The notes beneath the pieces are model-generated. The model was not told where the DNA came from. It searched no databases and saw nothing but the letters and a program-made list of their open reading frames with translations. From an uncultured Vogesella sp. (GTDB taxonomy: Bacteria > Pseudomonadota > Gammaproteobacteria > Burkholderiales > Chromobacteriaceae), in contig CAMLGD010000008.1 in NCBI GenBank assembly GCA_946479405.1, positions 1 to 32,843 on the forward strand: a stretch of DNA of 32,843 nt, written 5' to 3'. Both the position numbers and the translations under genes were made by a program. Position 1 is the stretch's first letter, and every line of letters starts with the position of its first letter. Of the stretch, positions 16,514 to 25,515 are shown one piece after another.

Positions 16514-17031
16514 TGACAGCAAACAATATCGTGATCATGGGCGTGGCCGGCTGCGGCAAGAGCCACATCGGTCAGGCGCTGGCCGCCGCGCTGGACGCCG
16601 CCTTCATCGAAGGCGACAGCTTCCACCCGCCGGAAAACATCGCGCTGATGAGCGCCGGCGTGCCGCTGGATGACCAGCACCGCCAGGGCTGGCTGCAGAG
16701 CCTGGCCACGCAGCTGGCCGCCGGCCGCCACGCCGGCAGCGGTAGCGTGCTGGCCTGCTCGGCGCTGAAGCGTCGCTACCGCGACATCCTGCGCGCGGCC
16801 GACCCGGACATCCTGTTCGTACACCTGGCCGGCAGCGCGGAGCAGATCGCGCCGCGCATGCAGCAGCGCGGTGCCCACTTCATGCCCACCAGCCTGCTGG
16901 CCAGCCAGTTTGCCGACCTGGAACCGCCCGCCGCCGACGAAAACGCGCTCACTGTGAACGTGGGCGAGTCGCCGGAGGCCATCACACAACGTATTCTCGA
17001 CCGCCTCTCCCTGCGGTCAAGCCAGCAGTAA
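16513..17031 (+). CDS. gntK: Gluconokinase
   Basis: 172 residues, the usual length. It phosphorylates D-gluconate with ATP to 6-phosphogluconate, feeding the Entner-Doudoroff or pentose phosphate pathway. The P-loop is GVAGCGKS (10-17), followed by the family segments EGDSFHPPENIALMSAGVPLDDQHRQGWL, ACSALKRRYRDILR and GAHFMPTSLLASQFADLE. The start fits homologues, which have about ten residues before the P-loop, but has no Shine-Dalgarno: an operator occupies that space. It may be translated from a nearly leaderless mRNA. Met9 (16537) would remove the first strand and also lacks a ribosome site. The transporter gene follows after 37 bases. Confidence 0.93.
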   Translation: MTANNIVIMGVAGCGKSHIGQALAAALDAAFIEGDSFHPPENIALMSAGVPLDDQHRQGWLQSLATQLAAGRHAGSGSVLACSALKRRYRDILRAADPDILFVHLAGSAEQIAPRMQQRGAHFMPTSLLASQFADLEPPAADENALTVNVGESPEAITQRILDRLSLRSSQQ

Positions 17032-17068
17032 CAACACACACAACCAGAGAATCAGAGGAGACACATCC

Positions 17069-18397
17069 ATGACTGCAAGCACACCACGCGGCGGCCGCCG
17101 CTGGCAGATCGGTACCCTGCTGGGTATCGGCATCCTGGTGAACTACTTCGACCGCATCAGCCTGTCGGTGGCCGCACCGCAGCTGCAAAGCGAGTTCCAC
17201 CTCGACAACAGCGACCTGGGCCTGCTGTTCAGCGCCTTTTTCTGGACCTATGCGTTGCTGCAGATTCCCACCGGGATGATTCTGGACCGCTTCGGCGTGA
17301 GTAAGGTTGGCCGCTGGGGCGCGTTCCTGTGGGGCGTGGCCGCCACCCTCACCGCGCTGGCCGGCGGTTTTGGCGGCATCTTCGCCGCTCGTGCGCTGCT
17401 GGGCGTGGCCGAGGCGCCGGGCTTCCCGGCCAGTTCCAAGGCCACCGGTTACTGGTTCCCGCGCCGCGAGCGCGCCATGGCCACGGCGATCTTCGATGCC
17501 GCCGCCAAGTTCTCCAACGTGATCGGCGTGCCGCTGGTGGCGCTGGCAGTGGTGCATCTGGGCTGGCGCTGGGGCTTTGGCCTGACGGCGGTGCTGAGCC
17601 TGCTGTACTTCATCGCCTTCTGGGCCATCTACCGCGACCCGAGCCAGGACAGCAAGCTGTCAGCCGAGGAATACCGCCACATCGTGGATGGCGGCGCCAC
17701 GCCGGAAGGCGGCGCCCGCGGCGGCTCGCTGCAGATGCTGGGCTACCTGCTGCGCCAGCGCAAAGTGTGGGGGCTGTCCATCGGTTTTGCCGCCTACGGT
17801 TATGTGTTCTACCTGTTCCTGACCTGGCTGCCGGGCTACCTGGTGCAGAGCATGCACATGAGCATCCTGAAATCGGCCTGGTTCTCCACCATTCCATGGA
17901 TCTTCGCCACCCTGTCCGACCTGCTGGTGGGCGGCTGGCTGATCGACCACCTGATTTCCCGTGGCCACGATGAAACCCGCGTGCGCAAGGGCGTGCTGCT
18001 GGGCGGCATGACGCTGGGGCTGGCGGTGTTCGGCACCACCACCACGCAGGACCCGTACGTTGCCATCGTGTGGATCACCATTGCGCTGAGCGGCCTGGCC
18101 GCCGCCGCACCGGTGGGCTGGTCGCTGCCGTCGCTGATCGCGCCGCAGGGCGGCACCGGCACCGTGGGCGGCATCATGAACTTCGCCAACAACATGATGG
18201 GCGCCATCGCCCCCATCGTCACCGGCATCATCGTCGGCAGCACCCACTCGTTCAGCAATGCCTTTCTGGTAGCCGGCGTGATGCTGCTGATCGGCATGGC
18301 AGCCTTCATGTTCCTGCTCGGTCGTATCGAGCCGATTCCGGAACCCGGCACTCAGGCCGGCACGGCCGGTCACAGCGCCAACCGCCGGACAGCGTAA
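17069..18397 (+). CDS. MFS sugar-acid transporter (ACS family), probable gluconate uptake
   Basis: 442 residues with about 12 membrane helices in two halves. The first loop carries the MFS signature (DRFGVSKVGRWG near 72-83), and NYFDRISLSVAAP near the first helix is typical of the anion:cation symporter family, which includes glucarate, galactonate and hexuronate carriers. The place after gntR-gntK suggests that gluconate is the substrate; many bacteria instead use GntP-type permeases. GAGGAGA lies close ahead of the start. It probably shares the gntK transcript and GntR control. Substrate assignment is by context only. Confidence 0.85.
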   Translation: MTASTPRGGRRWQIGTLLGIGILVNYFDRISLSVAAPQLQSEFHLDNSDLGLLFSAFFWTYALLQIPTGMILDRFGVSKVGRWGAFLWGVAATLTALAGGFGGIFAARALLGVAEAPGFPASSKATGYWFPRRERAMATAIFDAAAKFSNVIGVPLVALAVVHLGWRWGFGLTAVLSLLYFIAFWAIYRDPSQDSKLSAEEYRHIVDGGATPEGGARGGSLQMLGYLLRQRKVWGLSIGFAAYGYVFYLFLTWLPGYLVQSMHMSILKSAWFSTIPWIFATLSDLLVGGWLIDHLISRGHDETRVRKGVLLGGMTLGLAVFGTTTTQDPYVAIVWITIALSGLAAAAPVGWSLPSLIAPQGGTGTVGGIMNFANNMMGAIAPIVTGIIVGSTHSFSNAFLVAGVMLLIGMAAFMFLLGRIEPIPEPGTQAGTAGHSANRRTA

Positions 18398-18403
18398 GCG
18401 GCT

Positions 18404-18421
18404 TGCGGCCAACCTTGGCCG
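18404..18421. repeat. Repeat word with inverted partner between convergent genes
   Basis: An exact TGCGGCCAACCTT (18404-18416) continues into GGCCG, so CGGCCA (18406-18411) can pair with TGGCCG (18416-18421) around a four-base loop. It lies seven bases after the MFS stop. There is no T tract. Confidence 0.65.
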
Positions 18422-18489
18422 TTGCCGGCAGGACAATGCGGCTCACGCCTCGCGGCGGGGCCGCATTGTTCATGTGGTGGCGGGCGAGC

Positions 18490-19386
18490 CTACCCCGGCT
18501 GCCGGCCCTGCAGCTGCTCGGCCAGAAAGGCGACGAAGTGCGACACCCGCGCCGCCAGAAAGCCCTGCCGGTAGTACACCGCCCAGATTGGCTGCCGCCA
18601 GTCCAGCGTCTGTTCCGGCAACACCTCCACCAGCCGCCCGGCGCGCACATCCTCCCCCACCAGAAAATCCGACAGGCAGGCGATGCCGCTGCCGTGCAGC
18701 ACCAGGTGGCGCAGCGTTTCGCCGTTGGAAGTACTGATCGCCGCGTCCACCGGGTAACCGTCGCCGCCGGCGTGGCGCAGCGGCCAGATGTTCAACGACG
18801 AAGGCTGGGTAAAGCCCAGCAGGCTGTGCCCGGCCAGTTCCGCCACCGTCGCAGGTTGGCCGCAACGTTGCAGGTAGGCCGGCGCCGCCAGCAGCCGCAA
18901 GCGGCTTTCGCACAGCAGCCGTGCGCTGAGGGTGGAGTCCTGCAGCTGCCCCACCCGTATCGCCACATCGGCGCGTTCTTCGATCAGATCGACGATGGTT
19001 TCGCCGCTCACCAGCTCCAGGCGGATGCGCGGGTAGCGGCGCTGGAATTCCGGCAGCAGCGGCGCCAGCAGGTGGTTGAACACCGGGGTGGCGGCGTTGA
19101 CGCGCAGCAGGCCGGACGGGTGCTCCGCCGCCGATTGCAGGGTGAGCGCGGCGTCCTGCAGCCGCGCCAGGATGTCGCGCGCATTGGCCAGCAGCCACTG
19201 CCCTTCCTCGGTCAGGTCCAGCCGCCGCGTGGTGCGGGTGATCAGCCGCACGCCCAGCTGCGTTTCCAGCTTGGCGATGCTGCGACTGATGCCGGACGGC
19301 GTCAGCCCCAGCCGCTCGGCCGCGGCGGTGAAGGAGCCGGCCTCGATCACCGTCACGAATACGCCCAGGGTATCGCTGGATAGCAT
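18490..19386 (-). CDS. LysR-family transcriptional regulator
   Basis: 298 residues from the chosen ATG at 19386, which gives the normal family N-terminus (MLSSDTLGVFVTVIEAGSF). A longer frame to 19416 exists but adds ten untypical residues. Helix-turn-helix at about 15-60 (AAAERLGLTPSGISRSIAKLETQLGVRL) and RTTRRLDLTEEG after it; effector domain 90-295 with the ADVAIRVG strand. It diverges from an MFS exporter gene across 100 bases. In E. coli a LysR gene of this type (yafC) neighbours dkgB, so control of the exporter and dkgB is likely. The inducer is unknown. Confidence 0.9.
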   Translation of the reverse strand: MLSSDTLGVFVTVIEAGSFTAAAERLGLTPSGISRSIAKLETQLGVRLITRTTRRLDLTEEGQWLLANARDILARLQDAALTLQSAAEHPSGLLRVNAATPVFNHLLAPLLPEFQRRYPRIRLELVSGETIVDLIEERADVAIRVGQLQDSTLSARLLCESRLRLLAAPAYLQRCGQPATVAELAGHSLLGFTQPSSLNIWPLRHAGGDGYPVDAAISTSNGETLRHLVLHGSGIACLSDFLVGEDVRAGRLVEVLPEQTLDWRQPIWAVYYRQGFLAARVSHFVAFLAEQLQGRQPG

Positions 19387-19486
19387 TGTTGATTTCCAGT
19401 CACAAGATTTTGCCATTTACCGCCATTTTTCCCGGCAACACAAGCACAGATAATCGCCGCATTACTTGTTAACCAAGGAGCGATCC

Positions 19487-20692
19487 ATGCCACTTGCTCT
19501 CTGGGCGCTGACGCTGAGCGCCTTCGCCATCGGCACCACGGAATTCGTGATTGTCGGTCTGATTCCCACCATTGCTGCCGACCTGCAGGTGTCGCTGCCA
19601 TCCGCCGGGCTGCTGGTCAGCCTGTACGCCCTGGGCGTGGCGGTAGGCGCGCCGCTGCTTACCGCGCTGAGCAACCGCATGCCGCGCAAGGCGCTGCTGT
19701 TGAGCCTGATGGCGCTGTTCACCGTCGGCAATCTGGTGGCCTGGCAGGCGCCCGGCTACCAGGCGCTGATCATGGCGCGCCTCCTCACCGGCCTGGCGCA
19801 CGGCGTGTTCTTCTCCATCGGCTCCACCATCGCCACCGGCCTGGTGCCGCGCGAAAAGGCCGCCAGCGCCATTGCCATGATGTTCTCCGGCCTGACCGTG
19901 GCGTTGGTCAGCGGCGTGCCGCTGGGCACCTGGATCGGCCAGCTGTTCGGCTGGCAGAGCACCTTCCTGGCGGTATCACTGTTGGGGGTGGTGGCCTTTG
20001 TCGGCAGCCTGCTGCTGGTGCCGCGCCATCTCGCCCGCCCGGCGCCCGCGTCACTGGCCAGCCAGTTGGCGGTACTGGCCAAGCCGCGGTTGCTACTGGT
20101 GTACGCCATGACCGCGCTGGGCTACGGCGGCTCCTTCACCGCCTTTACCTACCTGGCGCCGATGCTGCAACAGGTCAGCGGCTTCCCCGCCGCGGCGGTG
20201 AGCCTGGTGATGCTGGCCTACGGTGTCAGCGTGGCGGTGGGCAATGTGTGGGGCGGCCGGCTGGCCGATCGCCTCGGCCCGGTACGCGCGCTGCAGATCA
20301 TCTTTGCCGGCCTGGCGGCGGTGCTGCTGTTGCTGACGCTGACCGCGGCGTCGAAATGGCTGGTGGTGCTGACCGTGCTGCTGTGGGGCGCGGTGGCGTT
20401 CGGCAACGTGGCCGGGCTGCAGCTGTACGTGGTGCAGCAGGCGGAACGCGCCGCGCCGCAGGCGGTGGACGTGGCCTCCGGCCTGAACATCGCCGCCTTC
20501 AATATCGGCATCGCCTTCGGCGCCTGGGCCGGCGGCCACATCGTGGCCCGCCTCGGCATCATGCACACGCCGTGGATCGGCGCGCTGATCGTGCTGGCCG
20601 CCTGGCTGCTCACCGGCTGGTCTGGCCGGCTCGATCGCCGCGCCGGGCACGACCCGCTGGCCCGCCCGGCCAGCCCGCTGACGGCGCATTGA
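19487..20692 (+). CDS. MFS transporter, DHA1 (drug:proton antiporter) type
   Basis: 401 residues with about 12 hydrophobic helices. MPLALWALTLSAFAIGTTEF at the start and the loop SNRMPRKALL after the second helix, together with RLLTGLAHGVFFSIGS in helix 4, are typical of DHA1 exporters such as the AraJ/YdhP/NepI group. It should export a small hydrophobic or sugar-related compound with protons. AAGGAG lies six bases before the ATG. The LysR gene diverges from it and dkgB follows after 68 bases, so a small regulon is likely. The substrate cannot be named. Confidence 0.88.
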   Translation: MPLALWALTLSAFAIGTTEFVIVGLIPTIAADLQVSLPSAGLLVSLYALGVAVGAPLLTALSNRMPRKALLLSLMALFTVGNLVAWQAPGYQALIMARLLTGLAHGVFFSIGSTIATGLVPREKAASAIAMMFSGLTVALVSGVPLGTWIGQLFGWQSTFLAVSLLGVVAFVGSLLLVPRHLARPAPASLASQLAVLAKPRLLLVYAMTALGYGGSFTAFTYLAPMLQQVSGFPAAAVSLVMLAYGVSVAVGNVWGGRLADRLGPVRALQIIFAGLAAVLLLLTLTAASKWLVVLTVLLWGAVAFGNVAGLQLYVVQQAERAAPQAVDVASGLNIAAFNIGIAFGAWAGGHIVARLGIMHTPWIGALIVLAAWLLTGWSGRLDRRAGHDPLARPASPLTAH

Positions 20693-20715
20693 CCAATCAG
20701 GCCGCCGGCACCGCC

Positions 20716-20728
20716 TGCGGCCAACCTT
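20716..20728 (+). repeat. Uptake-sequence-like word, exact 13-mer
   Basis: TGCGGCCAACCTT lies in the 68-base gap between the MFS gene and dkgB. Confidence 0.7.
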
Positions 20729-20760
20729 TCTGACTTCTCACTACTGAACAAGGACACAGC

Positions 20761-21567
20761 ATGAGCATTCCGGCATTCGGCGTCGGCACCTTCCGCCTGC
20801 AGGGCCAGACCGTCATCGACTCGGTGCGCACTGCACTGCAACTGGGCTACCGCGCCATCGACACCGCACAGATCTACGACAACGAGGCCGAAGTTGGCCA
20901 GGCGATTGCCGAATCCGGCGTGGCGCGCAGCGAGCTGTTCCTCACCACCAAGATCTGGACCGCCAACTACGCCGCCGACAAGCTGATCCCCAGCCTGCGC
21001 GCCAGCCTGGACAAGCTGCGCACCGACGTGGTGGATCTGACGCTGATCCACTGGCCGGCGCCGGGCGGCGCCACGCCGCTGGAGGAATACATGGCGGCGC
21101 TGGCCGAGGCCAAGGCGCAGGGGCTGACGCGGCAGATCGGCATCTCCAACTTCAATATCGCGCTGACGCAGCGTGCCATCGCGGTGGTGGGTGCCGGCGA
21201 GATCGCCACCAACCAGATCGAACTCAGCCCCTACCTGCAGAACCGCCGGCTAACCGCCTTCCTGCGCGAGCAAGGCATTGCCGTCACCTCCTACATGACC
21301 CTGGGCTACGGTAAACTACTGCAGGAGCCGGTGATCCAGGCCATTGCCGGCCGCCTCGGCGCCAGCGCGGCGCAGGTGACGCTGGCCTGGGCACTGCAGC
21401 ACGGCTACGCGGTGATTCCGTCCTCCACCCGCCGCGACAACCTGCAGGGCAACCTGGCCGCCAGCCACCTGCAGCTGGGCGCGGATGACATGGCCGCCAT
21501 CGACGCGCTGGAGCGCGGCGAGCGCCAGGTCAACCCGGACGGACTGGCACCGGCCTGGGACGACTGA
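20761..21567 (+). CDS. dkgB: 2,5-diketo-D-gluconate reductase B (aldo/keto reductase)
   Basis: 268 residues, nearly the length of E. coli DkgB and very similar over the whole protein ([78 protein letters not shown]). The catalytic tetrad of the family is visible: D34, Y39, K64 and H97. It uses NADPH to reduce 2,5-diketo-gluconate and other carbonyls such as methylglyoxal in the cytoplasm. AAGGA precedes the start. It ends before a strong terminator. Position after the LysR/MFS pair suggests co-regulation; physiological substrate is uncertain. Confidence 0.93.
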   Translation: MSIPAFGVGTFRLQGQTVIDSVRTALQLGYRAIDTAQIYDNEAEVGQAIAESGVARSELFLTTKIWTANYAADKLIPSLRASLDKLRTDVVDLTLIHWPAPGGATPLEEYMAALAEAKAQGLTRQIGISNFNIALTQRAIAVVGAGEIATNQIELSPYLQNRRLTAFLREQGIAVTSYMTLGYGKLLQEPVIQAIAGRLGASAAQVTLAWALQHGYAVIPSSTRRDNLQGNLAASHLQLGADDMAAIDALERGERQVNPDGLAPAWDD

Positions 21568-21627
21568 GCCGCCGCCCGCCTCACGCGCCAGCCAGCAGAC
21601 CGGCTGCCACGCAGCACCCCACGACCA

Positions 21628-21656
21628 AGCCCTTGCGCACCGCGCAAGGGCTTTTT
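21628..21656 (+). terminator. Intrinsic terminator of dkgB
   Basis: AGCCCTTGCGC (21628-21638) and GCGCAAGGGCT (21642-21652) form a perfect 11-pair stem with loop ACC, followed by TTTT. It lies 60 bases after dkgB. On the other strand few T follow, so it acts mainly on the plus strand. Confidence 0.92.
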
Positions 21657-21672
21657 GCCATGCCGGGCGGCA

Positions 21673-23490
21673 TCAGTCGCCCATCACCACCCCTTCGCGG
21701 CGCGGGTCGGCACCGCCGAAGAAACCACCGTCACGGCGGCCGATTGCCTGCAGGCCGCTGGTCATCTCGGTTTCCCGCACCTCGTGGCCGTGCGCCTGCA
21801 GCCAGGCCACGGTATCCGGCGGGAAGCGGCGCTGCTCCAGCTGGGTGGGGGCACCGCTGGCGCCGAAGTTGGGCAGGCTGATCGCCTGCTGCGCGTCCAT
21901 GCCCCAGTTGAGCATGGCGTACAGCGTCTTGGCGGTGTAGTGGATGATCAGCGCGCCGCCCGGGCTGCCGGCGCTGATCAGCACCTGGCCGCTGGCCTTG
22001 TCAAACACCAGCGTCGGGCTCATCGAACTGCGCGGCCGCTTGCCCGGCTGCACCCGGTTGGCGGTGGGCAGGCCGGCGGCGTCATTGGGCGCGAAGTTGA
22101 AATCGGTCAGCTGGTTGTTGAGCAGAAAACCGCCCGCGCCACGGCCGGACGGGTTCACCATCTGCCGCGAACCGAACTGCGCTTCCACCGTAGTGGTCAT
22201 GCTCAGCGCGTGGCCGTCGGCATCGATGATGCTGATATGGCTGGTGCCGTACTCCGGCTGCGGTGCGGCACTACCCAGTGCGGCCAACAGTGCGCCGGGC
22301 TGGCCGGGCTGTGCGGTTTTCATACTGGTCTCGCCGATCAGCCCGGCGCGCGCCGCCAGGTAGGCCGGCGCCAGCATGCTCTGCCAGTTGCCGCCGGGCG
22401 CAGCGACAAAGTCAGGGTCACCGACGTACTTGGCACGGTCGGCAAACGCCAGCCGTGCGGCCTCGGTGTATAGATGCAGCCATTGCGGCGACGGCAGCGG
22501 ACGGCCGTCCGCGCCCTGTTGCAGCGGCAAGCTGGCGGCAGGGGTGGTATTCAGCATGCCCAGGATCTGGCCGATGGCCAGCATGCCGCTGCTCGGCGGC
22601 GGAAAGCCGCACAGCCGGTAGTCATGTTCCCGCGCGCGGTAGTCACTGCACAGCGCGGTGCGTTTCTTCGGCCGGTAGGCGGCCAGATCGGCCAGCGTCA
22701 GCCGGCCGGGGTTGGCCGCATGGCCACGCACCTTGGCCACGATGGCCGCCGCTACCGGCCCCTGCAGCAGCGCCTTGCTGCCCTGGGCGGCAATGGCGCG
22801 CAGCACCTCGGCGTAGGGCTGGTTGCGCAACACATGTCCCACCGGCCACGGTTGGCCGTCCGGCTGATAGAAATAGGCGGCCGCCACCGGGTCCTGCTTC
22901 AGGTAGCGCTCCGACTGCAGCAGGGTGAACAGCCGCGGGCTGACGGCAAAGCCCTGCTCCGCCAGACGGATGGCCGGCTGGAACAGCGCCGCCCACGGCA
23001 GCTTGCCCTGCTCGCGGTGCGCCATTTCCAGCATCGCCACCGCCCCCGGCACGCCTACCGAGCGCCCGCCCACTACCGCGGCGTCGAAGTCCATCGGCTT
23101 GCCGTCGGCGTTAAGGAACAGGCGCTCGTCGGCCGCCGCCGGCGCAGTCTCGCGGCCGTCGTAGGCGCTCACCTGCTTACCGTCGTAGTACAACAGGAAG
23201 GCGCCGCCGCCGATGCCGCTGCTCTGCGGCTCCACCAGTCCCAGCACCATCTGCACCGCAATGGCGGCATCCAGCGCACTGCCGCCGGCGGCCAGCACCT
23301 GACGGCCGGCATCGGTGGCCAGCGGGTTGGCCGCTGCCACCGCGTAGTGGCGGGTGGCCCAGCCCGGTTTTTCCTGATAGCCGGAAGCCAGCTCCGGCTG
23401 CTGCGGCAGCGGGGTGTAGGTGAAGGATGGTGCAGTGGCGCAGGCGCCCAGCAGCAGCGCCAGGGCGAGTACATTCAGACGGGGCGACAT
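21673..23490 (-). CDS. ggt: Gamma-glutamyltranspeptidase, predicted lipoprotein
   Basis: 605 residues. It cleaves the gamma-glutamyl bond of glutathione and related compounds outside the cytoplasm. Family marks: SALDAAIAVQMVLGLVEPQSSGIGGGAF near the N-terminus, the self-cleavage site at EYGTSHISIID with nucleophile Thr416, then PSGRGAGGFLLNNQLTDF and SPGGALIIHYTAKTL. The precursor should split before Thr416 into a large and a small subunit. The start at 23490 has AAGGAA five bases upstream. The signal peptide ends in a lipobox LGAC, so Cys17 is probably lipidated; the best known GGT enzymes are soluble and periplasmic. A longer frame to 23565 lacks a good ribosome site. Confidence 0.93.
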   Translation of the reverse strand: MSPRLNVLALALLLGACATAPSFTYTPLPQQPELASGYQEKPGWATRHYAVAAANPLATDAGRQVLAAGGSALDAAIAVQMVLGLVEPQSSGIGGGAFLLYYDGKQVSAYDGRETAPAAADERLFLNADGKPMDFDAAVVGGRSVGVPGAVAMLEMAHREQGKLPWAALFQPAIRLAEQGFAVSPRLFTLLQSERYLKQDPVAAAYFYQPDGQPWPVGHVLRNQPYAEVLRAIAAQGSKALLQGPVAAAIVAKVRGHAANPGRLTLADLAAYRPKKRTALCSDYRAREHDYRLCGFPPPSSGMLAIGQILGMLNTTPAASLPLQQGADGRPLPSPQWLHLYTEAARLAFADRAKYVGDPDFVAAPGGNWQSMLAPAYLAARAGLIGETSMKTAQPGQPGALLAALGSAAPQPEYGTSHISIIDADGHALSMTTTVEAQFGSRQMVNPSGRGAGGFLLNNQLTDFNFAPNDAAGLPTANRVQPGKRPRSSMSPTLVFDKASGQVLISAGSPGGALIIHYTAKTLYAMLNWGMDAQQAISLPNFGASGAPTQLEQRRFPPDTVAWLQAHGHEVRETEMTSGLQAIGRRDGGFFGGADPRREGVVMGD

Positions 23491-23564
23491 GGCAGTTCCT
23501 TGCAGCGGGAGGGAAGCTTCATCGATAGCACAAATCATGCCGAATGAAAGCGCGGCAGCCGCCA

Positions 23565-23576
23565 TGCGGCCAACCT
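23565..23576 (+). repeat. Uptake-sequence-like word, 12 of 13
   Basis: TGCGGCCAACCT followed by C lies between the divergent ggt and truC starts, just upstream of the truC -10 element. Confidence 0.6.
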
Positions 23577-23593
23577 CTGCCCCGGCTTGCTGC

Positions 23594-23599
23594 TAGAAT
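23594..23599 (+). promoter_or_regulatory. -10 element of truC
   Basis: TAGAAT lies 28 bases before the truC start. The -35 is not clear. The same TAGAAT in the context GCTAGAAT appears before gntR. Confidence 0.4.
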
Positions 23600-23626
23600 G
23601 CGCGCTTTTGCCGCCGGGCTTGCCGC

Positions 23627-24397
23627 ATGCTCACCGTTCTGTACCGCGACGACTATCTGATCGCCATCGACAAGCCTTCCGGCCTGCTGGTGCACCGCAG
23701 CGAGATCGACCGCCGCGAAACCCGCTTCGCGGTACAGCTGCTGCGCGACCAGATCGGCCGCCAGGTGTTCCCTGTGCACCGGCTGGATCGCGGCACCAGC
23801 GGTGTGCTGCTGTTTGCGCTGGATGCCGCCACCGCACGGCTGCTCAACGACGGTTTCGCCGCGCGCCAGCCCGGCAAGACCTACCTGGCGGTGGTACGCG
23901 GCCACCCGGCGGACAGTGGCGACATCGACCACGCCATCACCCGCCAGCCGGACGAGCGCGAATACGTGCATGGCGATGCGCAGCTGAATGCGCAGCCGGC
24001 ATTCACCCGCTACCGCACGCTGGCGCGCTGCGAGCTGCCGTTCGCGGTGGAGCGCTACCCGCAAAGCCGCTATGCGCTGGTGGAACTGCAGCCGGAAACC
24101 GGCCGCCGCCACCAGCTGCGCCGCCACCTCAAGCACATCGCCCACCCCATCATCGGTGACGCCACCCACGGCAAAGGCGTGCATAACCGCTTCTTCCAGC
24201 AGCAGTTCAACGTTGGCCGCATGCTGCTGCACGCGGTGGAACTGCGCCTATCGCACCCGGTAAGCGGCGAGCCGCTGTGCCTCACTGCGCCGCTCACTGG
24301 CGATTTCGCCCGCCTGCTGCGCGAATTCGGCTGGGACAGTGCGCTGCCGGCGGCATGGCTGGGCGACGCCGCAGCCCTGCCCGACCCCGCAAGCTAG
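23627..24397 (+). CDS. truC: tRNA pseudouridine(65) synthase TruC
   Basis: 256 residues. It isomerises U65 of certain tRNAs to pseudouridine. The RluA-type catalytic motif HRLDRGTSGV (51-60) holds the nucleophile D54. LDKPSGLLVHRS-like text at 15-25 (DKPSGLLVHRS), YALVELQPETGRRHQLRRHLKHI and HPIIGDATHGKG match E. coli TruC well, and no S4 domain is present, as expected. It diverges from ggt. No strong Shine-Dalgarno is seen before the ATG, which is set by homology. Confidence 0.92.
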   Translation: MLTVLYRDDYLIAIDKPSGLLVHRSEIDRRETRFAVQLLRDQIGRQVFPVHRLDRGTSGVLLFALDAATARLLNDGFAARQPGKTYLAVVRGHPADSGDIDHAITRQPDEREYVHGDAQLNAQPAFTRYRTLARCELPFAVERYPQSRYALVELQPETGRRHQLRRHLKHIAHPIIGDATHGKGVHNRFFQQQFNVGRMLLHAVELRLSHPVSGEPLCLTAPLTGDFARLLREFGWDSALPAAWLGDAAALPDPAS

Positions 24398-24516
24398 CGC
24401 CAGATGGGGCGAAAGCGGCGGAGCAAGCGGCAGTGACAGCAGTAACGACGCATAGCGAAGCCGCCCCTGACCGGTAAAGTTTCACCGCGCGCGCAGATCG
24501 CAAACCCGCCTTGCGT

Positions 24517-24522
24517 TACAAT
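24517..24522 (+). promoter_or_regulatory. -10 element of rlmJ
   Basis: TACAAT in the context GTTACAATGGC lies 28 bases ahead of the rlmJ start. No clear -35 hexamer at the right distance. Confidence 0.4.
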
Positions 24523-24549
24523 GGCCGGCTGTTTTTGACGGCCACGCCC

Positions 24550-25407
24550 ATGCTCAGTTATCGCCACGCCTTTCACGCCGGCAACCACGCCGACGTACTC
24601 AAGCACCTGGTAGAGGTGCAGATTCTTGATTATCTCGGCCAGAAAGGTGCTTTCTGGTACATCGACACCCACGCCGGCGCCGGTGCCTACAGCCTGACCG
24701 AAGGCTATGCCACCAAGACCGCGGAATACGTCGATGGCGTGGCGCGACTGTGGCAGCGCGACGATGCGCCGGCTGCAGTGCAGCGCTACCTGGAAGTGGT
24801 ACGCGGCATGAACCCGGATGGCGAGCTGCGCCACTACCCGGGCTCGCCGTGGTTCGCCGCCGAGGTCATGGCCGGCAGCGACAAGCTGCGGCTGTTCGAA
24901 CTGCACCCCAGCGACTTCGAGCTGCTGTCGCACTGCTTTACCGATGCCGGCCGCCGCGTGAAGGTGGAAAAAGCCAACGGCTTCGAGGCCATCAAGTCCA
25001 TCCTGCCGCCGCCGCCGCGCCGCGCGCTGACACTGATCGACCCGCCGTACGAGGACAAGGGCGACTACCAGCACGTGGTACGGGCGATGAAAGAAGCCCT
25101 GAAGCGTTTTGCCACCGGCAGCTACGCCATCTGGTATCCGCTGCTGCAGCGCAAGGATGTGGGCGACATGCTGCGCGAGCTGAAAAAACTGCCCTGCCAC
25201 AGCTGGCTGGATGTCAGCCTCACGGTACGCAAACCGTCGCAGGATGGTTTTGGCATGCACGGCAGCGGCATGTTCGTGGTCAACCCGCCGTGGACGCTGA
25301 AGGCCGAGCTGGAAAGCGTGCTGCCATGGCTGAAGGACGCGCTGGCGGTAGACGACGGCGCCGGCTACGACCTGGCCTTCCACGAGAACGGTCACCAGAA
25401 GCAGTAA
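24550..25407 (+). CDS. rlmJ: 23S rRNA (adenine2030-N6)-methyltransferase RlmJ
   Basis: 285 residues. It methylates N6 of A2030 in 23S rRNA using SAM. The N-terminus MLSYRHAFHAGNHADVLKH is characteristic. The SAM loop is YIDTHAGAGAY (37-47) and the N6-methyltransferase motif is DPPY (164-167), with KPSQDGFGMHGSGMFVVNPPW near the C-terminus. Start fixed by homology, since the upstream sequence has only a weak ribosome site. It is a single gene, ending just before its own terminator. Confidence 0.95.
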   Translation: MLSYRHAFHAGNHADVLKHLVEVQILDYLGQKGAFWYIDTHAGAGAYSLTEGYATKTAEYVDGVARLWQRDDAPAAVQRYLEVVRGMNPDGELRHYPGSPWFAAEVMAGSDKLRLFELHPSDFELLSHCFTDAGRRVKVEKANGFEAIKSILPPPPRRALTLIDPPYEDKGDYQHVVRAMKEALKRFATGSYAIWYPLLQRKDVGDMLRELKKLPCHSWLDVSLTVRKPSQDGFGMHGSGMFVVNPPWTLKAELESVLPWLKDALAVDDGAGYDLAFHENGHQKQ

Positions 25408-25411
25408 ACCC

Positions 25412-25434
25412 ACCCGGCCGCGTGCCGGGTTTTT
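25412..25434 (+). terminator. Intrinsic terminator of rlmJ
   Basis: ACCCGGC (25412-25418) pairs with GCCGGGT (25424-25430) around CGCGT, followed by TTTT. It begins five bases after the rlmJ stop. Confidence 0.88.
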
Positions 25435-25515
25435 GTTGCTGGCGGGCCAGTGACACGCCGCCAGGCAAATACCACACCAGCGCATCACCGAGGGCGTTCC
25501 GCACGACAAGCAGCA

